Positions 1-9,448 of a stretch of 64,000 nt of DNA are shown piece after piece. The notes under the pieces are model-generated. The model was given only the letters and a program-made list of their open reading frames with translations, was not told where the DNA came from and did not search any database. The stretch is from an uncultured Elusimicrobia bacterium (GTDB lineage: Bacteria; Elusimicrobiota; Elusimicrobia; UBA1565; UBA9628). The first letter of the stretch is position 1; each line of letters opens with the position of its first letter. The translations under genes were made by a program, and so were the position numbers. The stretch spans positions 1 to 64,000 of the forward strand of contig CAIKVT010000029.1 of assembly GCA_903830945.1 (NCBI GenBank), given 5' to 3'.

Positions 1-1
1 C

Positions 2-829
2 GGCTACCGCCTCGATGTCTCGACCCAGAGCTCTTTCGCGAGCTTCATCGCCGGCTACAGCAACCAGGACCTGGGCAGCACGACCAGCACCGCCCTGGGC
101 GGGCTGATCCCCAGCACGACCTATTACGCCAGGCTGCGCGCCTATGACGCGGCGGCCAACGTCTCAGGAAACAGCGCCACGGCCTCTGCCACTACGCTGG
201 CCGCTCCCGATACCACGCCACCCAGCGCTCCGGCCAATCTCGCAGCCACGGCATTGAGCACGGGAAGCATCACCCTGGCCTGGACCGCCGCCACGGATAA
301 CGTGGCTGTGACCGGCTACCGCCTCGATGTCTCGACCCAGAGCTCTTTCGCGAGCTTCAGCGCCGGCTACAGCAACAGGGACCTGGGCAGCACGACCAGC
401 ACCGCCCTGGGCGGGCTGGTCCCCAGCACGACCTATTACGCCAGGCTGCGCGCCTATGACGCGGCGGCCAACATCTCAGGAAACAGCGCCACGGCCTCGA
501 CCGTGACCTGGGCGCTGGACCTGACGCCACCGAGTGCGCCGACCGAGCTGACCGCCACAGCCCTGAGCTCGGGAAGCATCACCCTGTCCTGGACCGCGGC
601 CACGGATAACGTGGGAGTGGCCGGCTACCGCCTCGATGTCTCGACCCAGAGTTCTTTCGCGAGATTCATCACCGGCTACAGCAACCAGGACCTGGGCAGC
701 GTGACTAGTACCGCCCTGGGCGGATTGGTCCCCAGCACGACCTACTACGCCAGGGTGCGCGCTTACGATACAGCGAGCAACCCCTCGGCCAACAGCGCCT
801 GGGCCTCCGCCATGACCTTGGCGCAGGAT
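2..829 (+). repeat. Tandem ~310-bp near-identical FN3 coding repeats
   Basis: The string beginning GGCTACCGCCTCGATGTCTC recurs at 2, 314 and 623, so the periods are 312 and 309 bp (104 and 103 codons). Conservation is at the nucleotide level over most of each unit, with only scattered differences. This points to recent duplication or gene conversion rather than protein-level selection alone. The array extends off the left edge of the window. Confidence 0.9.
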
Positions 830-1741
830 GGCGTGCCCCCGACAGTCGCGATAACCGCCCCAGATGACGGCGCCATGGTTTTGGGAGCGATCATCATCAC
901 AGCCACGGCCTCCGACAACGTCGGCGTGAGCAAGATCGAATTCTACATTGACGGATTGCTCAGGATTTCCATAGCGATCGTAACGGCCGGCCCCTACTCC
1001 TACACTGTGGACACGACCCAGCTCTCTAATGCCAGCCACACCGTACTGTTCAAGGCCTACGACGCCGCAGGCAATAACGCCGCCGCCGCCATCCATATCA
1101 CCGTGAACAACCCGCAGACCTCGGACCTGACCCCGCCCACCGTAGCCATCACGTCCCCGCAGGCCAATGCAACCGTCAAGTCCAAAATCACGGCGACCAT
1201 AACCGGCTCGGACAACGTGGCGGTGCAAAAAGTCGAGCTGCTCATCGACGGCGCCGCAGGAGCTAGCCAAATATTTAGCACCCCGACGCCTTCCTTCACC
1301 ATCAATCTCAGCTTTCTGGCCGGCAGTCTAGGCGGACACACCTTGACCGCGCGCGCCTATGACACGACAAGCAACGCCTCGATTTCCTACCCAGTCCCGA
1401 TCACGGTCGTCAAGGCCCGCACTTCTGTGCGCTTGGTGTCAGGGACTCAGGCCGACATCCTGCCGGGCCAACTCAGTGACGACGCGCAGGATAATGCCCG
1501 AGGCCTGGTCTTAAGTCGAAGCAACAGCAGCCAGATCCTGGCATTTGACCCGGACATCGTCGAAGCCAAGATCATGGACACCCACGGCCGAGTGCTGGCC
1601 ACCCAAAGTGGGTCGCCCTTGTTCATCACGCTGCAAGGCGGAGGAGGCCAGAATCTTCCGATGACGGCAGGCTTGTGGCTCATTGAAATGAAAGACGACC
1701 AAGGCCGCATCAAAGTCAGACCGATGATTGTGGTCAAATAA
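2..1741 (+). CDS. Secreted fibronectin type III / Ig-like repeat protein, 5'-truncated by window edge
   Basis: The frame is open from base 2 with no start, so this is the C-terminal 579 residues of a larger protein. It begins inside a fibronectin type III module and continues through two further complete FN3 modules (to about base 829). Two bacterial Ig-like modules follow (about 830-1113 and 1125-1410), each opening with a PPTVAIT motif and carrying a SDNV motif. The last ~105 residues form a separate domain ending in GLWLIEM...GRIKVRPMIVVK. This resembles the type IX secretion/Por sorting tail (G-x-Y/W-x-hydrophobic, then a short strand ending in K), but that match is by eye. No catalytic domain is visible; a role in adhesion or surface structure is inferred. 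The gene converges on the lipoprotein gene downstream. Confidence 0.85.
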   Translation, partial: GYRLDVSTQSSFASFIAGYSNQDLGSTTSTALGGLIPSTTYYARLRAYDAAANVSGNSATASATTLAAPDTTPPSAPANLAATALSTGSITLAWTAATDNVAVTGYRLDVSTQSSFASFSAGYSNRDLGSTTSTALGGLVPSTTYYARLRAYDAAANISGNSATASTVTWALDLTPPSAPTELTATALSSGSITLSWTAATDNVGVAGYRLDVSTQSSFARFITGYSNQDLGSVTSTALGGLVPSTTYYARVRAYDTASNPSANSAWASAMTLAQDGVPPTVAITAPDDGAMVLGAIIITATASDNVGVSKIEFYIDGLLRISIAIVTAGPYSYTVDTTQLSNASHTVLFKAYDAAGNNAAAAIHITVNNPQTSDLTPPTVAITSPQANATVKSKITATITGSDNVAVQKVELLIDGAAGASQIFSTPTPSFTINLSFLAGSLGGHTLTARAYDTTSNASISYPVPITVVKARTSVRLVSGTQADILPGQLSDDAQDNARGLVLSRSNSSQILAFDPDIVEAKIMDTHGRVLATQSGSPLFITLQGGGGQNLPMTAGLWLIEMKDDQGRIKVRPMIVVK

Positions 1742-1806
1742 GCCCGACAACTATCCAAAAAATTGGTATCCCCTCTGGCGCAAGGCCCACCGACGAGGCT
1801 GCGATC

Positions 1807-2361
1807 TTAATGATTATTAGAGAAGAGCTTGGCCTTCATGTCCTCGGTGATGGCCACGGCGAGCTTGCGCGGCTGGGGGCCTTCGAGCATCCCTCCTTCA
1901 TATTCGAGATCACTCCTCAGGACAGCCTCGCCCGTTTCCAAATCGAGGATGGTCATAGAGACCACCGACAGGCCCTGGCGAAAATCAAGTGAGATCAAGG
2001 CCACGGCGTCGGCATGAATGAGCTTGGCTAAGTCTTTAGCCTGCCGCAAGTCCGAGCTGCCGATCTTCCTCGACCTCCCGAGACCGGCCTCGGTCAACAG
2101 GCTCTTAATCTGGGATTGGCCGATGGCCCGGATTCCCATATCCATAAAGGCAAAATATATCTGCTCCGCCAGGGATTGCTCGGTTTTATCCGGAGAAGAA
2201 GCAAAGACCGCCATACGCGCATAACGGGTGGGGACAAAAACGGGCTGCACCACGGTCCGGATTACGAGACGACCGGCACATCCTTGGACGAGGATGAGAA
2301 CCATCGATAACAAGACCGTCCGGCATATGACATGCGAGGCGATCGCGCGCTCCAAGCTCAT
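1807..2361 (-). CDS. Predicted outer-membrane lipoprotein, CsgG/LpoB-like
   Basis: The 184-residue product starts at ATG 2361; a TTG five codons upstream is possible. A hydrophobic segment ends in a lipobox (LVQGC), so lipidation at Cys is expected. The mature part has the sequence style of GNA1162/LpoB/CsgG-type lipoproteins: a conserved strand (RMAVFASSP), a segment where a regulator of dependent proteins would sit (IGQSQIKSLLTEAGL), and a late SMTILDLETGEAVLRSDLEY strand typical of proteins reporting a 'status' variable. Function is not identifiable from sequence alone. It lies alone between a convergent gene and tRNA-Pro. Confidence 0.75.
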   Translation of the reverse strand: MSLERAIASHVICRTVLLSMVLILVQGCAGRLVIRTVVQPVFVPTRYARMAVFASSPDKTEQSLAEQIYFAFMDMGIRAIGQSQIKSLLTEAGLGRSRKIGSSDLRQAKDLAKLIHADAVALISLDFRQGLSVVSMTILDLETGEAVLRSDLEYEGGMLEGPQPRKLAVAITEDMKAKLFSNNH

Positions 2362-2432
2362 GAAATCATGCGACAAAAGCCCATCTCAAGAGCCTCCGCT
2401 CAAGCAATTCCCGACGACAAATACAAAAAGCT

Positions 2433-2505
2433 TCGGGGCACTCGGGGTTGAACCGAGAACCTCCTGGTCCCAAACCAGGCGCTCTGCCAATTGAGCTATG
2501 CCCCG
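2433..2505 (-). tRNA. tRNA-Pro (anticodon UGG)
   Basis: Folding the minus strand gives a 7-bp acceptor stem (CGGGGCA with TGCCCCG), a D-arm GCTC/GAGC, and an anticodon stem CCTGG/CCAGG. The 7-nt loop TTTGGGA places TGG as anticodon. The T-arm is CTCGG/CCGAG with loop TTCAACC. The discriminator is A. CCA is not encoded, because the sequence continues AGC, so it must be added post-transcriptionally. Confidence 0.97.
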
Positions 2506-2523
2506 GAGGATGCTACGACGGGG

Positions 2524-2529
2524 ATTATA
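2524..2529 (-). promoter_or_regulatory. -10 box of the tRNA-Pro promoter
   Basis: On the minus strand a perfect TATAAT ends 18 nt before the mature tRNA 5' end. No good TTGACA-like -35 is visible at the usual spacing. A short 5' leader removed by RNase P is expected. Confidence 0.6.
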
Positions 2530-2584
2530 CTAAATGGGACTCTTGGAAATTCCACCATAGAGGACCAGGAAGCCTTCGCGGCGC

Positions 2585-4015
2585 TCAGGCGATCTTCTGA
2601 ACCGCTTGCTTCCGCTTTCGCCTATACGCGAAATACTGCCGGCCTTCTTTCAGGAGCCTTCGCCGGACGTCGCGGTCGACGATCATCTTCAGGATGCTCC
2701 GGGCTATGTACTTAGGCCGCAGATAAAACCTATCGTAGAATAGCTCCACCGCGTCGGATATCTCCTGACTGGAAAGGTGCGGGTAGCCAACGACGCAGCG
2801 TTGGTGGCCGGTGGCATCAAGGAAGGAATCGGAGACGATCCACCCCTCCCGCCGACACTGCTCGTAGAGCTCTGTGCCCGGGTAGGGAGAAGGCAGCGAC
2901 GCTTGGATGGAGTCCAGGTCGAGTTGCTTGGCATAGTCTATGGTCTTCCGGATGGTCTCGCGCGTCTCTCCGGGCAGCCCCATGATGAAAGCTCCATGGA
3001 TGGTGAGCCCGAGCTTCTTGCAGTTGCGGGTGAACTCCTCGGCCTGGGACCGCGTGATCCCTTTCTTGATGTTCTTCAGGATCTGCTCGTCGCCGCTCTC
3101 ATAACCAACGATGACGTGATGGAGGCCGGCGTCCCGCATGATCTTCAAGGTCTCGTAGTCGCAGTTGGCGCGAGCGTTGATTACCCAGGAGACTCCGAGC
3201 GGAGCGATCTTCTCCGCCACGGCCCGGGCATGACTCCGGTCGGCGCTGAAGGTGTCGTCTTCAAAGGCGATATCCTTCACCTGCGGCAGGTTCTCCCGGA
3301 TCCACTTCACCTCCTGGTAGATGTTCTCGGGGCTGCGCGTGCGCATCTTGTGACCGGAATAGGTCTGGGGCCAGAGGCAGAAGGTACAAAAGGCCGGGCA
3401 GCCACGACTGGTGTAAATGGACACGTATGGGTGCTTGATATGTGGGATGATATAGTCGTTGACTGGCAGGTCCCGTTTGTATATCTGACTGACGAAGGGA
3501 AGCGCATCTAGGTCGACTATCGCGGGTCGGTCAGGGGTCTGGCGGACGATCCCTTCATGCCTGAAGCTGATCCCGGCCACCGTCTCCCAGAGCCGTCCCT
3601 CGGCGAGCTCCTTGACGGCATAGTCGAACTCGCCGCGGCAGACGATGTCCACCGCCCCGGCCGCAGCCGTGAGCGTCTCTTCGGGCAAGATGCTGACATG
3701 CGGGCCCGTGAACACGGTCACGATAGACGCCTTCTGCGCCTTGATGCGCCTAGCGGTCTCGGTATCAATGCGTAAAGTCGGGGTGGAAGTATAGATGACG
3801 ACCATGTCGTAGTCCAGGGCGATCTTGACGCAATCGGCGAGGCTAAGCCTTTGCACCGGGGCGTCCACCACCCGACTTCCCTCTATCATCCCCGCCGGAT
3901 AGCAGAGCCAGACCGGATACCAGAAGGATGTGACCTCGCGGGAAGCTTGGTAGCGCGAGCCCGCTCCGCCGTCGAAGTCCTCAAAACTGGGAGGATTCAG
4001 GAATAGTGTCTTCAT
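2585..4015 (-). CDS. B12-binding domain radical SAM protein
   Basis: The 476-residue product has an N-terminal cobalamin-binding-like Rossmann domain (about 1-165), a radical SAM core with the cluster motif CPAFCTFC (CxxxCxxC, about residue 205), and GYESGDEQILKNIKKG typical of the family. Radical SAM/B12 enzymes commonly methylate or ring-modify lipids, pigments or natural products. The substrate cannot be told from sequence. The C-terminal tail is strongly basic (RRRLLKEG, RRKRKQ). The gene stands alone; its neighbours are tRNA-Pro and the AAA+ ATPase, so context gives no pathway. Confidence 0.88.
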   Translation of the reverse strand: MKTLFLNPPSFEDFDGGAGSRYQASREVTSFWYPVWLCYPAGMIEGSRVVDAPVQRLSLADCVKIALDYDMVVIYTSTPTLRIDTETARRIKAQKASIVTVFTGPHVSILPEETLTAAAGAVDIVCRGEFDYAVKELAEGRLWETVAGISFRHEGIVRQTPDRPAIVDLDALPFVSQIYKRDLPVNDYIIPHIKHPYVSIYTSRGCPAFCTFCLWPQTYSGHKMRTRSPENIYQEVKWIRENLPQVKDIAFEDDTFSADRSHARAVAEKIAPLGVSWVINARANCDYETLKIMRDAGLHHVIVGYESGDEQILKNIKKGITRSQAEEFTRNCKKLGLTIHGAFIMGLPGETRETIRKTIDYAKQLDLDSIQASLPSPYPGTELYEQCRREGWIVSDSFLDATGHQRCVVGYPHLSSQEISDAVELFYDRFYLRPKYIARSILKMIVDRDVRRRLLKEGRQYFAYRRKRKQAVQKIA

Positions 4016-4114
4016 GCATGCCCTTAGGTGGTCCGGCGACGGCCGAAGGAGCCCCGGCCGATCCCGCAGATATTATCATATCTTCATCTTGCACCAGACG
4101 CGACGAAAAACCCC

Positions 4115-5686
4115 TCATTCGACGCACGCTGACACGGTGCGCGTGCTGGCCCACTCCCGAAGCGCGTCGACCTTCTCCTTCATAGTCCGGGACAAAGGGC
4201 GGGTGAGCGTGGCTTCGTGCAGAAGATGCGCCGTGGCGAGGCCGGTCTTGGCCGCAAAAGCCGTATATAAAGCGGAAACCACGACCTGTTCGATCTCGGC
4301 CCCGCTGAAACCCTCGGTCGCGACGACCAGGGCTTGCAAGTCGAAGCTCTCCGGCGCTTGACCGCGCCGGAGCAGGTGTATCTGGAAGATGGCAAGCCGG
4401 GCCGCCGGGCTCGGGAGATCGACGAAAAATATCTCATCGAAGCGTCCCTTGCGGATGAACTCGGGCGGAAGGCGCGAGATGTCATTGGCCGTGGCCACAA
4501 CGAACACGTCGCCTTTACGATCCTGGAGCCAGCCCAGAAAAGTCCCAAGGATGCGCTGGGAAACGCCGCCGTCCTCATCGGATCCTCCCTGGGAAAAGGC
4601 CTTCTCGATCTCATCGATCCAAAGCACCACCGGAGCCAGGCGCTCGGCCGTGCGCATGGCCCTCTGGAAATTCTTCTCGCTCTCGCCGACGTACTTATTG
4701 TAAAGATTCGAAGGATCGAGCTTGAGCAGAGGAAGCTGCCATTCCGTGGCCACGGCCTTGGCGCACAGGCTCTTGCCGCAGCCCTGCACGCCGAGGAGCA
4801 GTATCCCGCGGGGAAACGTCAGCCCGAATTGCGCGGCTTTTTTAGGATCGGCGATGAGCTCGCGCCGCTTGGCCAACCAGGACTTGAGCCCGGCCAGGTC
4901 CGCGATCTCGCTGAGATGATCCTCGGTCGGCGTGTACTCGAGGAGCCCCTCCCGCTCGACGATGGTTTTCTTGGCCTCGAGTACGGCCTTGAAGCCATCG
5001 ACGCTCAGGCGACCATCCTCGACCATGACCTTGGTCAAGACCTTTTGCGCCTCCATCAAGGTCAGGCCTTTGAGATTATTGAGGAGCTGGTCAAGCTCGG
5101 AGTCGGAGAGCTCCACCCGTATCGGCGTCTTGACCTGCAGTTCGTTATAGATAGCGGACAGAAGGCAGCGGTACTCCTCGATATCCGGAGGCGGGAGCTG
5201 GATGAGCGCGCTCTGAGTCTTGAGGCTTTCCGGCAGGCTGGCCGCCGCGCCCGTGAGGACGATCGCGCCGGAACCCCCGGTGTATTGAGCGGCCGCGTCA
5301 GCCAGTTTTCCGGCCGTGACCTTGTCGTCGAGATAATCGCCCAAGCCTTGGAAGTTGTAGATGGCAGGGAACCGGGCGGTCTCAACATGGTCCAAGGCCA
5401 CGACCGGAGACGCGCTTCCATACACCTTGAAAACCGCGGCCACATCCCGGGCATCCGCGGCTTCAGCCCTAGCATCCTCTCGGCGCAGCCCCTTGGTCCG
5501 GCTCCAGACGAAATAGGGGAGACCCATACTGTCCGCCAGATGCTTGAGCAGCGCGCCGGCCCGGTCTTCTTCAGCCGTATCGAGCTGGATGAGCCCGTAG
5601 CGCGACCTGATGAGAAGCTGCAGGTCCTTGAGCGGATCCGTGACTTTGGACGCTGTTCCCATTGTCGGAAAAATACTAAAACTCAT
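4115..5686 (-). CDS. Ycf46-like AAA+ ATPase
   Basis: The start is ATG 5686, chosen because it overlaps the transporter stop as ATGA; the product is then 523 residues. The frame is open far upstream, but that part is antisense to the transporter. Residues 1-260 resemble the N-terminal region of cyanobacterial/plastid Ycf46 proteins ([17 protein letters not shown]). Then comes a AAA+ core: Walker A GVQGCGKS near 300, pore-type YVGES, Walker [12 protein letters not shown] near 357, sensor-1 VVATAND and arginine finger RKGRFDE. Ycf46 proteins are poorly characterised; in cyanobacteria a role in CO2 uptake regulation has been proposed. Here it is the last gene of a three-gene operon with a transporter. 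Confidence 0.85.
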   Translation of the reverse strand: MSFSIFPTMGTASKVTDPLKDLQLLIRSRYGLIQLDTAEEDRAGALLKHLADSMGLPYFVWSRTKGLRREDARAEAADARDVAAVFKVYGSASPVVALDHVETARFPAIYNFQGLGDYLDDKVTAGKLADAAAQYTGGSGAIVLTGAAASLPESLKTQSALIQLPPPDIEEYRCLLSAIYNELQVKTPIRVELSDSELDQLLNNLKGLTLMEAQKVLTKVMVEDGRLSVDGFKAVLEAKKTIVEREGLLEYTPTEDHLSEIADLAGLKSWLAKRRELIADPKKAAQFGLTFPRGILLLGVQGCGKSLCAKAVATEWQLPLLKLDPSNLYNKYVGESEKNFQRAMRTAERLAPVVLWIDEIEKAFSQGGSDEDGGVSQRILGTFLGWLQDRKGDVFVVATANDISRLPPEFIRKGRFDEIFFVDLPSPAARLAIFQIHLLRRGQAPESFDLQALVVATEGFSGAEIEQVVVSALYTAFAAKTGLATAHLLHEATLTRPLSRTMKEKVDALREWASTRTVSACVE

Positions 5687-7035
5687 TTTACCATTAACTC
5701 GCGAGGGGCGTGGGCCGGCTCCGCGGTCAGCGTAAAAAGGGCGGCGCCCACGAATGCGGCCAGGACGAAGAACGCGAAACCCCCGTTCCAGCCCCAGCGG
5801 TCCACGATCCACCCGGTCCCCACGCCGGAAACGATGCTGCCGGCATAGCCCCAGAAACCGGTAAACCCCGTGGCGGTAGCCGCGGCCGCTTTGCCCCCTA
5901 AGTCCGCCGCGCAGACCCCGACCATCATCTGCGGGCCGTAAACCAGAAAGCCGATGGCCGCCAGCAGCCCAGCATCCACCCAGGGATGACCCGCCGGAAC
6001 CAGCCAGAAGCCCGCCACTGCCAGGGCCAGCACCAGCATGTAAACCACGTTGACCACAGAGCGCCGGCTCTTGAAATACCGGTCGGAGAGCCATCCGGCC
6101 AGCATGGCCCCGGCGATGCCGAGAAACTCGAAGCCCGCGGCCTTGAGCGCCGCATTAGCCACGGTGGAATGCTTCACCTCCACCAGGAACGTCGGGGCCC
6201 AGTCCAGAGCCCCGTAGCGCACCAGATAGACAAAAAAATTGGCGATGGCCAGATACCAAAGCTGCCGGTTACGCAGGACGTGCTTAACCAGGATGTCCCT
6301 GACGGGATGCGCCTGGTCCAACCCCTGTGCATCGGCCTCGTAGATCTCATCGTTGCGATACACCTCGATCTTGGGCAGCCCCAGAGATTCGGGGCTATCG
6401 CGCAACCGGTCCACCAGCCAAAACGCCGTGACCACTCCGATCGCGGCCGGGATGAAGAAACTTGAACGCCAGCCATATTTCTGGGTCAGGATCCCGCCCA
6501 AGATCATGATGAGCCCGCCGCCCACCTGGTGGGCCGTGTTCCAGATAGCCCATTTCGTGCCGCGCTCGTTGGGACTATACCACTGCGTCAACAGGCGCGC
6601 ACAGGGCGGCCAACCCATGCCCTGAAACCAGCCGTTAAGGCCCCAGAACAGCCCCAGCATGATCAAGGAAGAGCTCATGCCAAAGCAAAGGTTCGCCAGC
6701 GCGGAAAAAAACAAGCCGATGGCCATAAAGTAGCGCGGATTGGCCCGGTCCCCGATAACGCCATTGACCAGTTTGCTGACGCCATAGGACCCGTACAGGA
6801 CGGACCAGATCATCCCGATCTGGGTCTTGGAACAGCCCAGGCTGCGGATCAGCTCCGGCGTGGATGCGGAAAGGTTCTTCCGGCAGAAATAGAACACGGC
6901 ATAGCCCGCGAACATGGCGTACATGGTCCGCAGCCGCCAGTGCTTATATCGCCGGTCCACCTCGCCCGGCTCCATGAGCGGAGCGATCGGGGGCTGCAGC
7001 TTCAGGAAGCCTAGCGCTGCCGCCATCGTCCCCAC
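5683..7035 (-). CDS. MFS transporter, organophosphate:phosphate antiporter (GlpT/UhpT/UhpC) family
   Basis: The 450-residue protein has about 12 hydrophobic segments. Family signatures seen are YFCRKNLS near TM1, GWFQGMGWPPCARLL in the TM5 region and WAIWNTAHQVGGG. These are characteristic of organophosphate:inorganic phosphate antiporters and the related sensor UhpC. Substrate (glycerol-3-P, hexose-P or other) is not determinable. The start overlaps the upstream gene by 25 nt and the stop overlaps the ATPase start, so the three genes are very likely co-transcribed and translationally coupled. The MGTM start could also be the ATG three codons later. Confidence 0.88.
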   Translation of the reverse strand: MGTMAAALGFLKLQPPIAPLMEPGEVDRRYKHWRLRTMYAMFAGYAVFYFCRKNLSASTPELIRSLGCSKTQIGMIWSVLYGSYGVSKLVNGVIGDRANPRYFMAIGLFFSALANLCFGMSSSLIMLGLFWGLNGWFQGMGWPPCARLLTQWYSPNERGTKWAIWNTAHQVGGGLIMILGGILTQKYGWRSSFFIPAAIGVVTAFWLVDRLRDSPESLGLPKIEVYRNDEIYEADAQGLDQAHPVRDILVKHVLRNRQLWYLAIANFFVYLVRYGALDWAPTFLVEVKHSTVANAALKAAGFEFLGIAGAMLAGWLSDRYFKSRRSVVNVVYMLVLALAVAGFWLVPAGHPWVDAGLLAAIGFLVYGPQMMVGVCAADLGGKAAAATATGFTGFWGYAGSIVSGVGTGWIVDRWGWNGGFAFFVLAAFVGAALFTLTAEPAHAPRELMVK

Positions 7036-8759
7036 AGCCGGCGCAGCCAGGCGGGAAGCATGCGGTGGTAATGCTCCCGCATCTGGGCCAGATCCTGCTC
7101 GGCGCGCGGGTTGTCGTGGGCCAGCTTCACGACGCTGCGGTAATTCAGGAGCTCGAAGGGCAGGCCCGAGGCCCAGAGCAGGAGCGTGGCCACCGGCAGA
7201 CCGCAGGTCAACCCCATGAGGATGGGGTCCAGGAACAACCCCATGAATTTGACCGCGAAGCGCATGATGGCCAGCACCTCACGGGTCAAAGTGACGCCCA
7301 TGATCGTGGAGCCCCTGATGCCGGGCATCCCAGTGAGCCCGGCCGCCAGGTCGCGCCCGGGCGTGTCGACGACCACCGGGAAGAACCACGGCTTCATGAA
7401 ATATTTCTGATGGAGCCGAGGGATGACGTTCATGACCGTGGAAAGGTAGCGGTCGCCGAACCCCACCAGCCAGACGAGCATGGTGGTCTTCAAGCTCAAG
7501 ATCGCCCCCCAGTCGAAGTGCACCTGCATGAGCGAAATCGGATAAGCCAAAAACAGCGCGCTGATCACGAGCCTCTTGAAGGATTCCCAGCTCCGATTCT
7601 CACCCCGCTGCACGAACGTCACGTAGCTGTCCGTGAACACCGCGAAGACCAGAGCGAAGATCCCGGAAACCAGCGCCGGCCCCCAGGTGAAGGCAGCCCC
7701 AATGGGAGCGAGGGACAGGGCCACCAAAGTAAAGAGACAACCCAGCCCGAATTGAACCGAGGCTGAGACCACGCCCCGCACCAGGTCCCCATAATGGAAC
7801 TGCTGCAAAGTCGCCCTCGCCCAGTGCTTGAACCAGCGCCAATCGACCCTCTTGAGCGCCGGGGACAGGGAGGATGAGACGATCCTCCCGTTCGCCTGGT
7901 CCACGATGAGAACCGAACGGTGCGGATGGGCCCAGGTGCCGAAGCGGCGCAGGCGGGAAAAGTCTATTTTCCTGTCGATGAGCAAGCGGGAACGATAGAC
8001 CTCCAGGAACTTGTCGCCCAAAGGCACGTCCAAAGACCGGGGGTCGGCCGCGGGCCGGTTCACCTGCATCCGGGGCAGTCCCGCATTGACCGCCAGGGGG
8101 ACATTAAACCACAGGGTCACCAACGGGGAAGCGTCGCGGTCCTGGGGCACAAAGCGGACGCCCACCTGCCCGTCGACCAGCTTGGTTTCCAGCTCGCCCA
8201 GGCCATCACTTTTCGCGAAGAACCGGTTCTGCTGCACATCCCGGATGAACGCTGCCCGATCCGAACGATAGGTCCCGTCGAACTGGCGATCCAGATCTAA
8301 AACGAATCCCTTATAGAAATCAGCAAAACGCTCCATCCCGGGGAAACGGTGCTCGGCCGGGATGACCCGCTCCCAACCGTCCATGACCAGAGGCTCGGCT
8401 GCGGCCGGACTCGGGGCCGACAGAGGCTCGCTGCGCGAAATCCAGGCCTCACCTCCGCCCAGCTCCGGCAGTACGGCCGGAAGGAATTCGGCGGCCGCCT
8501 TCATCCGCGGCGTGAAAGAAGGCGACGGGACGAGCAGCAACCGGCCGCCCAGAGGCATGTCCCCCAGATTCGATGATGGCCGAGCCGGGCTGATGGGCAG
8601 AAACACCGGCCCCAAGCGCGGAGCCGCGGCGACCGGCGCCGGCCCGGTCCGGACCAGCGCCGCCCATAGCGGCTGGGCAGGCACGGCCGCCCAATACAAA
8701 AAGATCAGGACGACACAAAAGGCCCTCTTGAGATATTTTCGAACGCGGCCGTATGCCAT
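7011..8759 (-). CDS. Uncharacterised membrane protein with large periplasmic N-terminal domain
   Basis: The start is set at ATG 8759 (MAYGRVRKYLKRAF), which gives a basic N-terminus followed by a hydrophobic signal/anchor ending near AQPLWA; product 582 residues. A proline/alanine-rich stretch and a soluble domain (to about 300) precede four to six hydrophobic segments (for example ASVQFGLGCLFTLVALSL and MGLFLDPILMGLTCGLPVA). The tail is basic. I do not recognise the family. A TATACT box (8778-8783) lies 18 nt upstream of the start. It heads the operon with the MFS transporter and Ycf46-like ATPase. Confidence 0.75.
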   Translation of the reverse strand: MAYGRVRKYLKRAFCVVLIFLYWAAVPAQPLWAALVRTGPAPVAAAPRLGPVFLPISPARPSSNLGDMPLGGRLLLVPSPSFTPRMKAAAEFLPAVLPELGGGEAWISRSEPLSAPSPAAAEPLVMDGWERVIPAEHRFPGMERFADFYKGFVLDLDRQFDGTYRSDRAAFIRDVQQNRFFAKSDGLGELETKLVDGQVGVRFVPQDRDASPLVTLWFNVPLAVNAGLPRMQVNRPAADPRSLDVPLGDKFLEVYRSRLLIDRKIDFSRLRRFGTWAHPHRSVLIVDQANGRIVSSSLSPALKRVDWRWFKHWARATLQQFHYGDLVRGVVSASVQFGLGCLFTLVALSLAPIGAAFTWGPALVSGIFALVFAVFTDSYVTFVQRGENRSWESFKRLVISALFLAYPISLMQVHFDWGAILSLKTTMLVWLVGFGDRYLSTVMNVIPRLHQKYFMKPWFFPVVVDTPGRDLAAGLTGMPGIRGSTIMGVTLTREVLAIMRFAVKFMGLFLDPILMGLTCGLPVATLLLWASGLPFELLNYRSVVKLAHDNPRAEQDLAQMREHYHRMLPAWLRRLWGRWRQR

Positions 8760-8777
8760 TGCAGTTTTGCCACGACC

Positions 8778-8783
8778 AGTATA
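8778..8783 (-). promoter_or_regulatory. Probable -10 box for the membrane protein-MFS-Ycf46 operon
   Basis: The minus strand carries TATACT 18 nt before ATG 8759. It is preceded by a GGCAATGG context and has no clear -35. The position fits a short leader of about 12 nt. Confidence 0.4.
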
Positions 8784-8890
8784 TCCATTGCCGCGGAAGG
8801 TGCTATGGGCCAAAAGGAGATAAAAAGACGCGGCAAAAGGCCCACAGGGCCTAGGACTGAGCAGCAAGCGCGCGGGCGCGCGCCAGCCCC

Positions 8891-9448
8891 TCAGCGCCTG
8901 ATGAGGTTTAAAAATTCGGCCCGAGTGGTCGAATCGTCATGGAAGCTGCCCAACACCGAGGAGGTCGTCATCACCGAGTTCTGCTTGCCCACCCCGCGCA
9001 TCATCATGCACAGGTGTTGGCACTCCATCACCACGCCCACACCCTCGGGCGCCACGGCTTCCATGACCGCGTTGGCGATCTGCGCGGTGAGCCGCTCTTG
9101 AATCTGCAGGCGGCGCGCGAAGAAATCCGCGATGCGAGCCAGCTTGCTCACTCCCAGCACCTTATCTTCGGCGATATAGCCGATATGGCAGCGGCCGAAA
9201 AACGGCAGCATATGGTGTTCGCAGAGGCTGTAGATCTCGATGTCCCGGGCGATGACCATGTTGTTCGCCTCGGCCTTAAAAATAGCCCCGTTGACGACCG
9301 CCGCCTTCTTCAATCGGTAGCCCTGGGTCAGGTATTCTAAACTCTTGGCCACCCGGGCCGGGGTCTTAAGCAGCCCCTCACGGCACGGGTCTTCGCCGAG
9401 CTCATGGATCAATTGACGGACCAGATTCTCAATACGTTCATGATTCAT
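8891..9448 (-). CDS. folE: GTP cyclohydrolase I
   Basis: The 185-residue enzyme converts GTP to 7,8-dihydroneopterin triphosphate, the first step of folate synthesis. It is full length. Zinc and catalytic motifs are present: [10 protein letters not shown] (Cys-His pair), the central [10 protein letters not shown] signature, and the second Cys in ECQHLCM followed by RGVGKQNS. It is the last gene of an operon: the upstream folB stop overlaps its start by 11 nt. Confidence 0.97.
   Translation of the reverse strand: MNHERIENLVRQLIHELGEDPCREGLLKTPARVAKSLEYLTQGYRLKKAAVVNGAIFKAEANNMVIARDIEIYSLCEHHMLPFFGRCHIGYIAEDKVLGVSKLARIADFFARRLQIQERLTAQIANAVMEAVAPEGVGVVMECQHLCMMMRGVGKQNSVMTTSSVLGSFHDDSTTRAEFLNLIRR

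Noticed and set aside
2405-2432. T-run after tRNA-Pro as an intrinsic terminator
   Set aside because: A five-T run follows the tRNA on the minus strand but no stem precedes it apart from the tRNA itself.
4334-5848. Long plus-strand open frame opposite the Ycf46-like gene
   Set aside because: It mirrors the codon periodicity of the minus-strand ATPase; sequence is low-complexity and hits no motif.
5687-6094. Extension of the Ycf46-like ATPase frame upstream on the minus strand
   Set aside because: It is antisense-frame reading of the MFS gene on the same strand; the ATGA overlap at 5683-5686 gives the true start.
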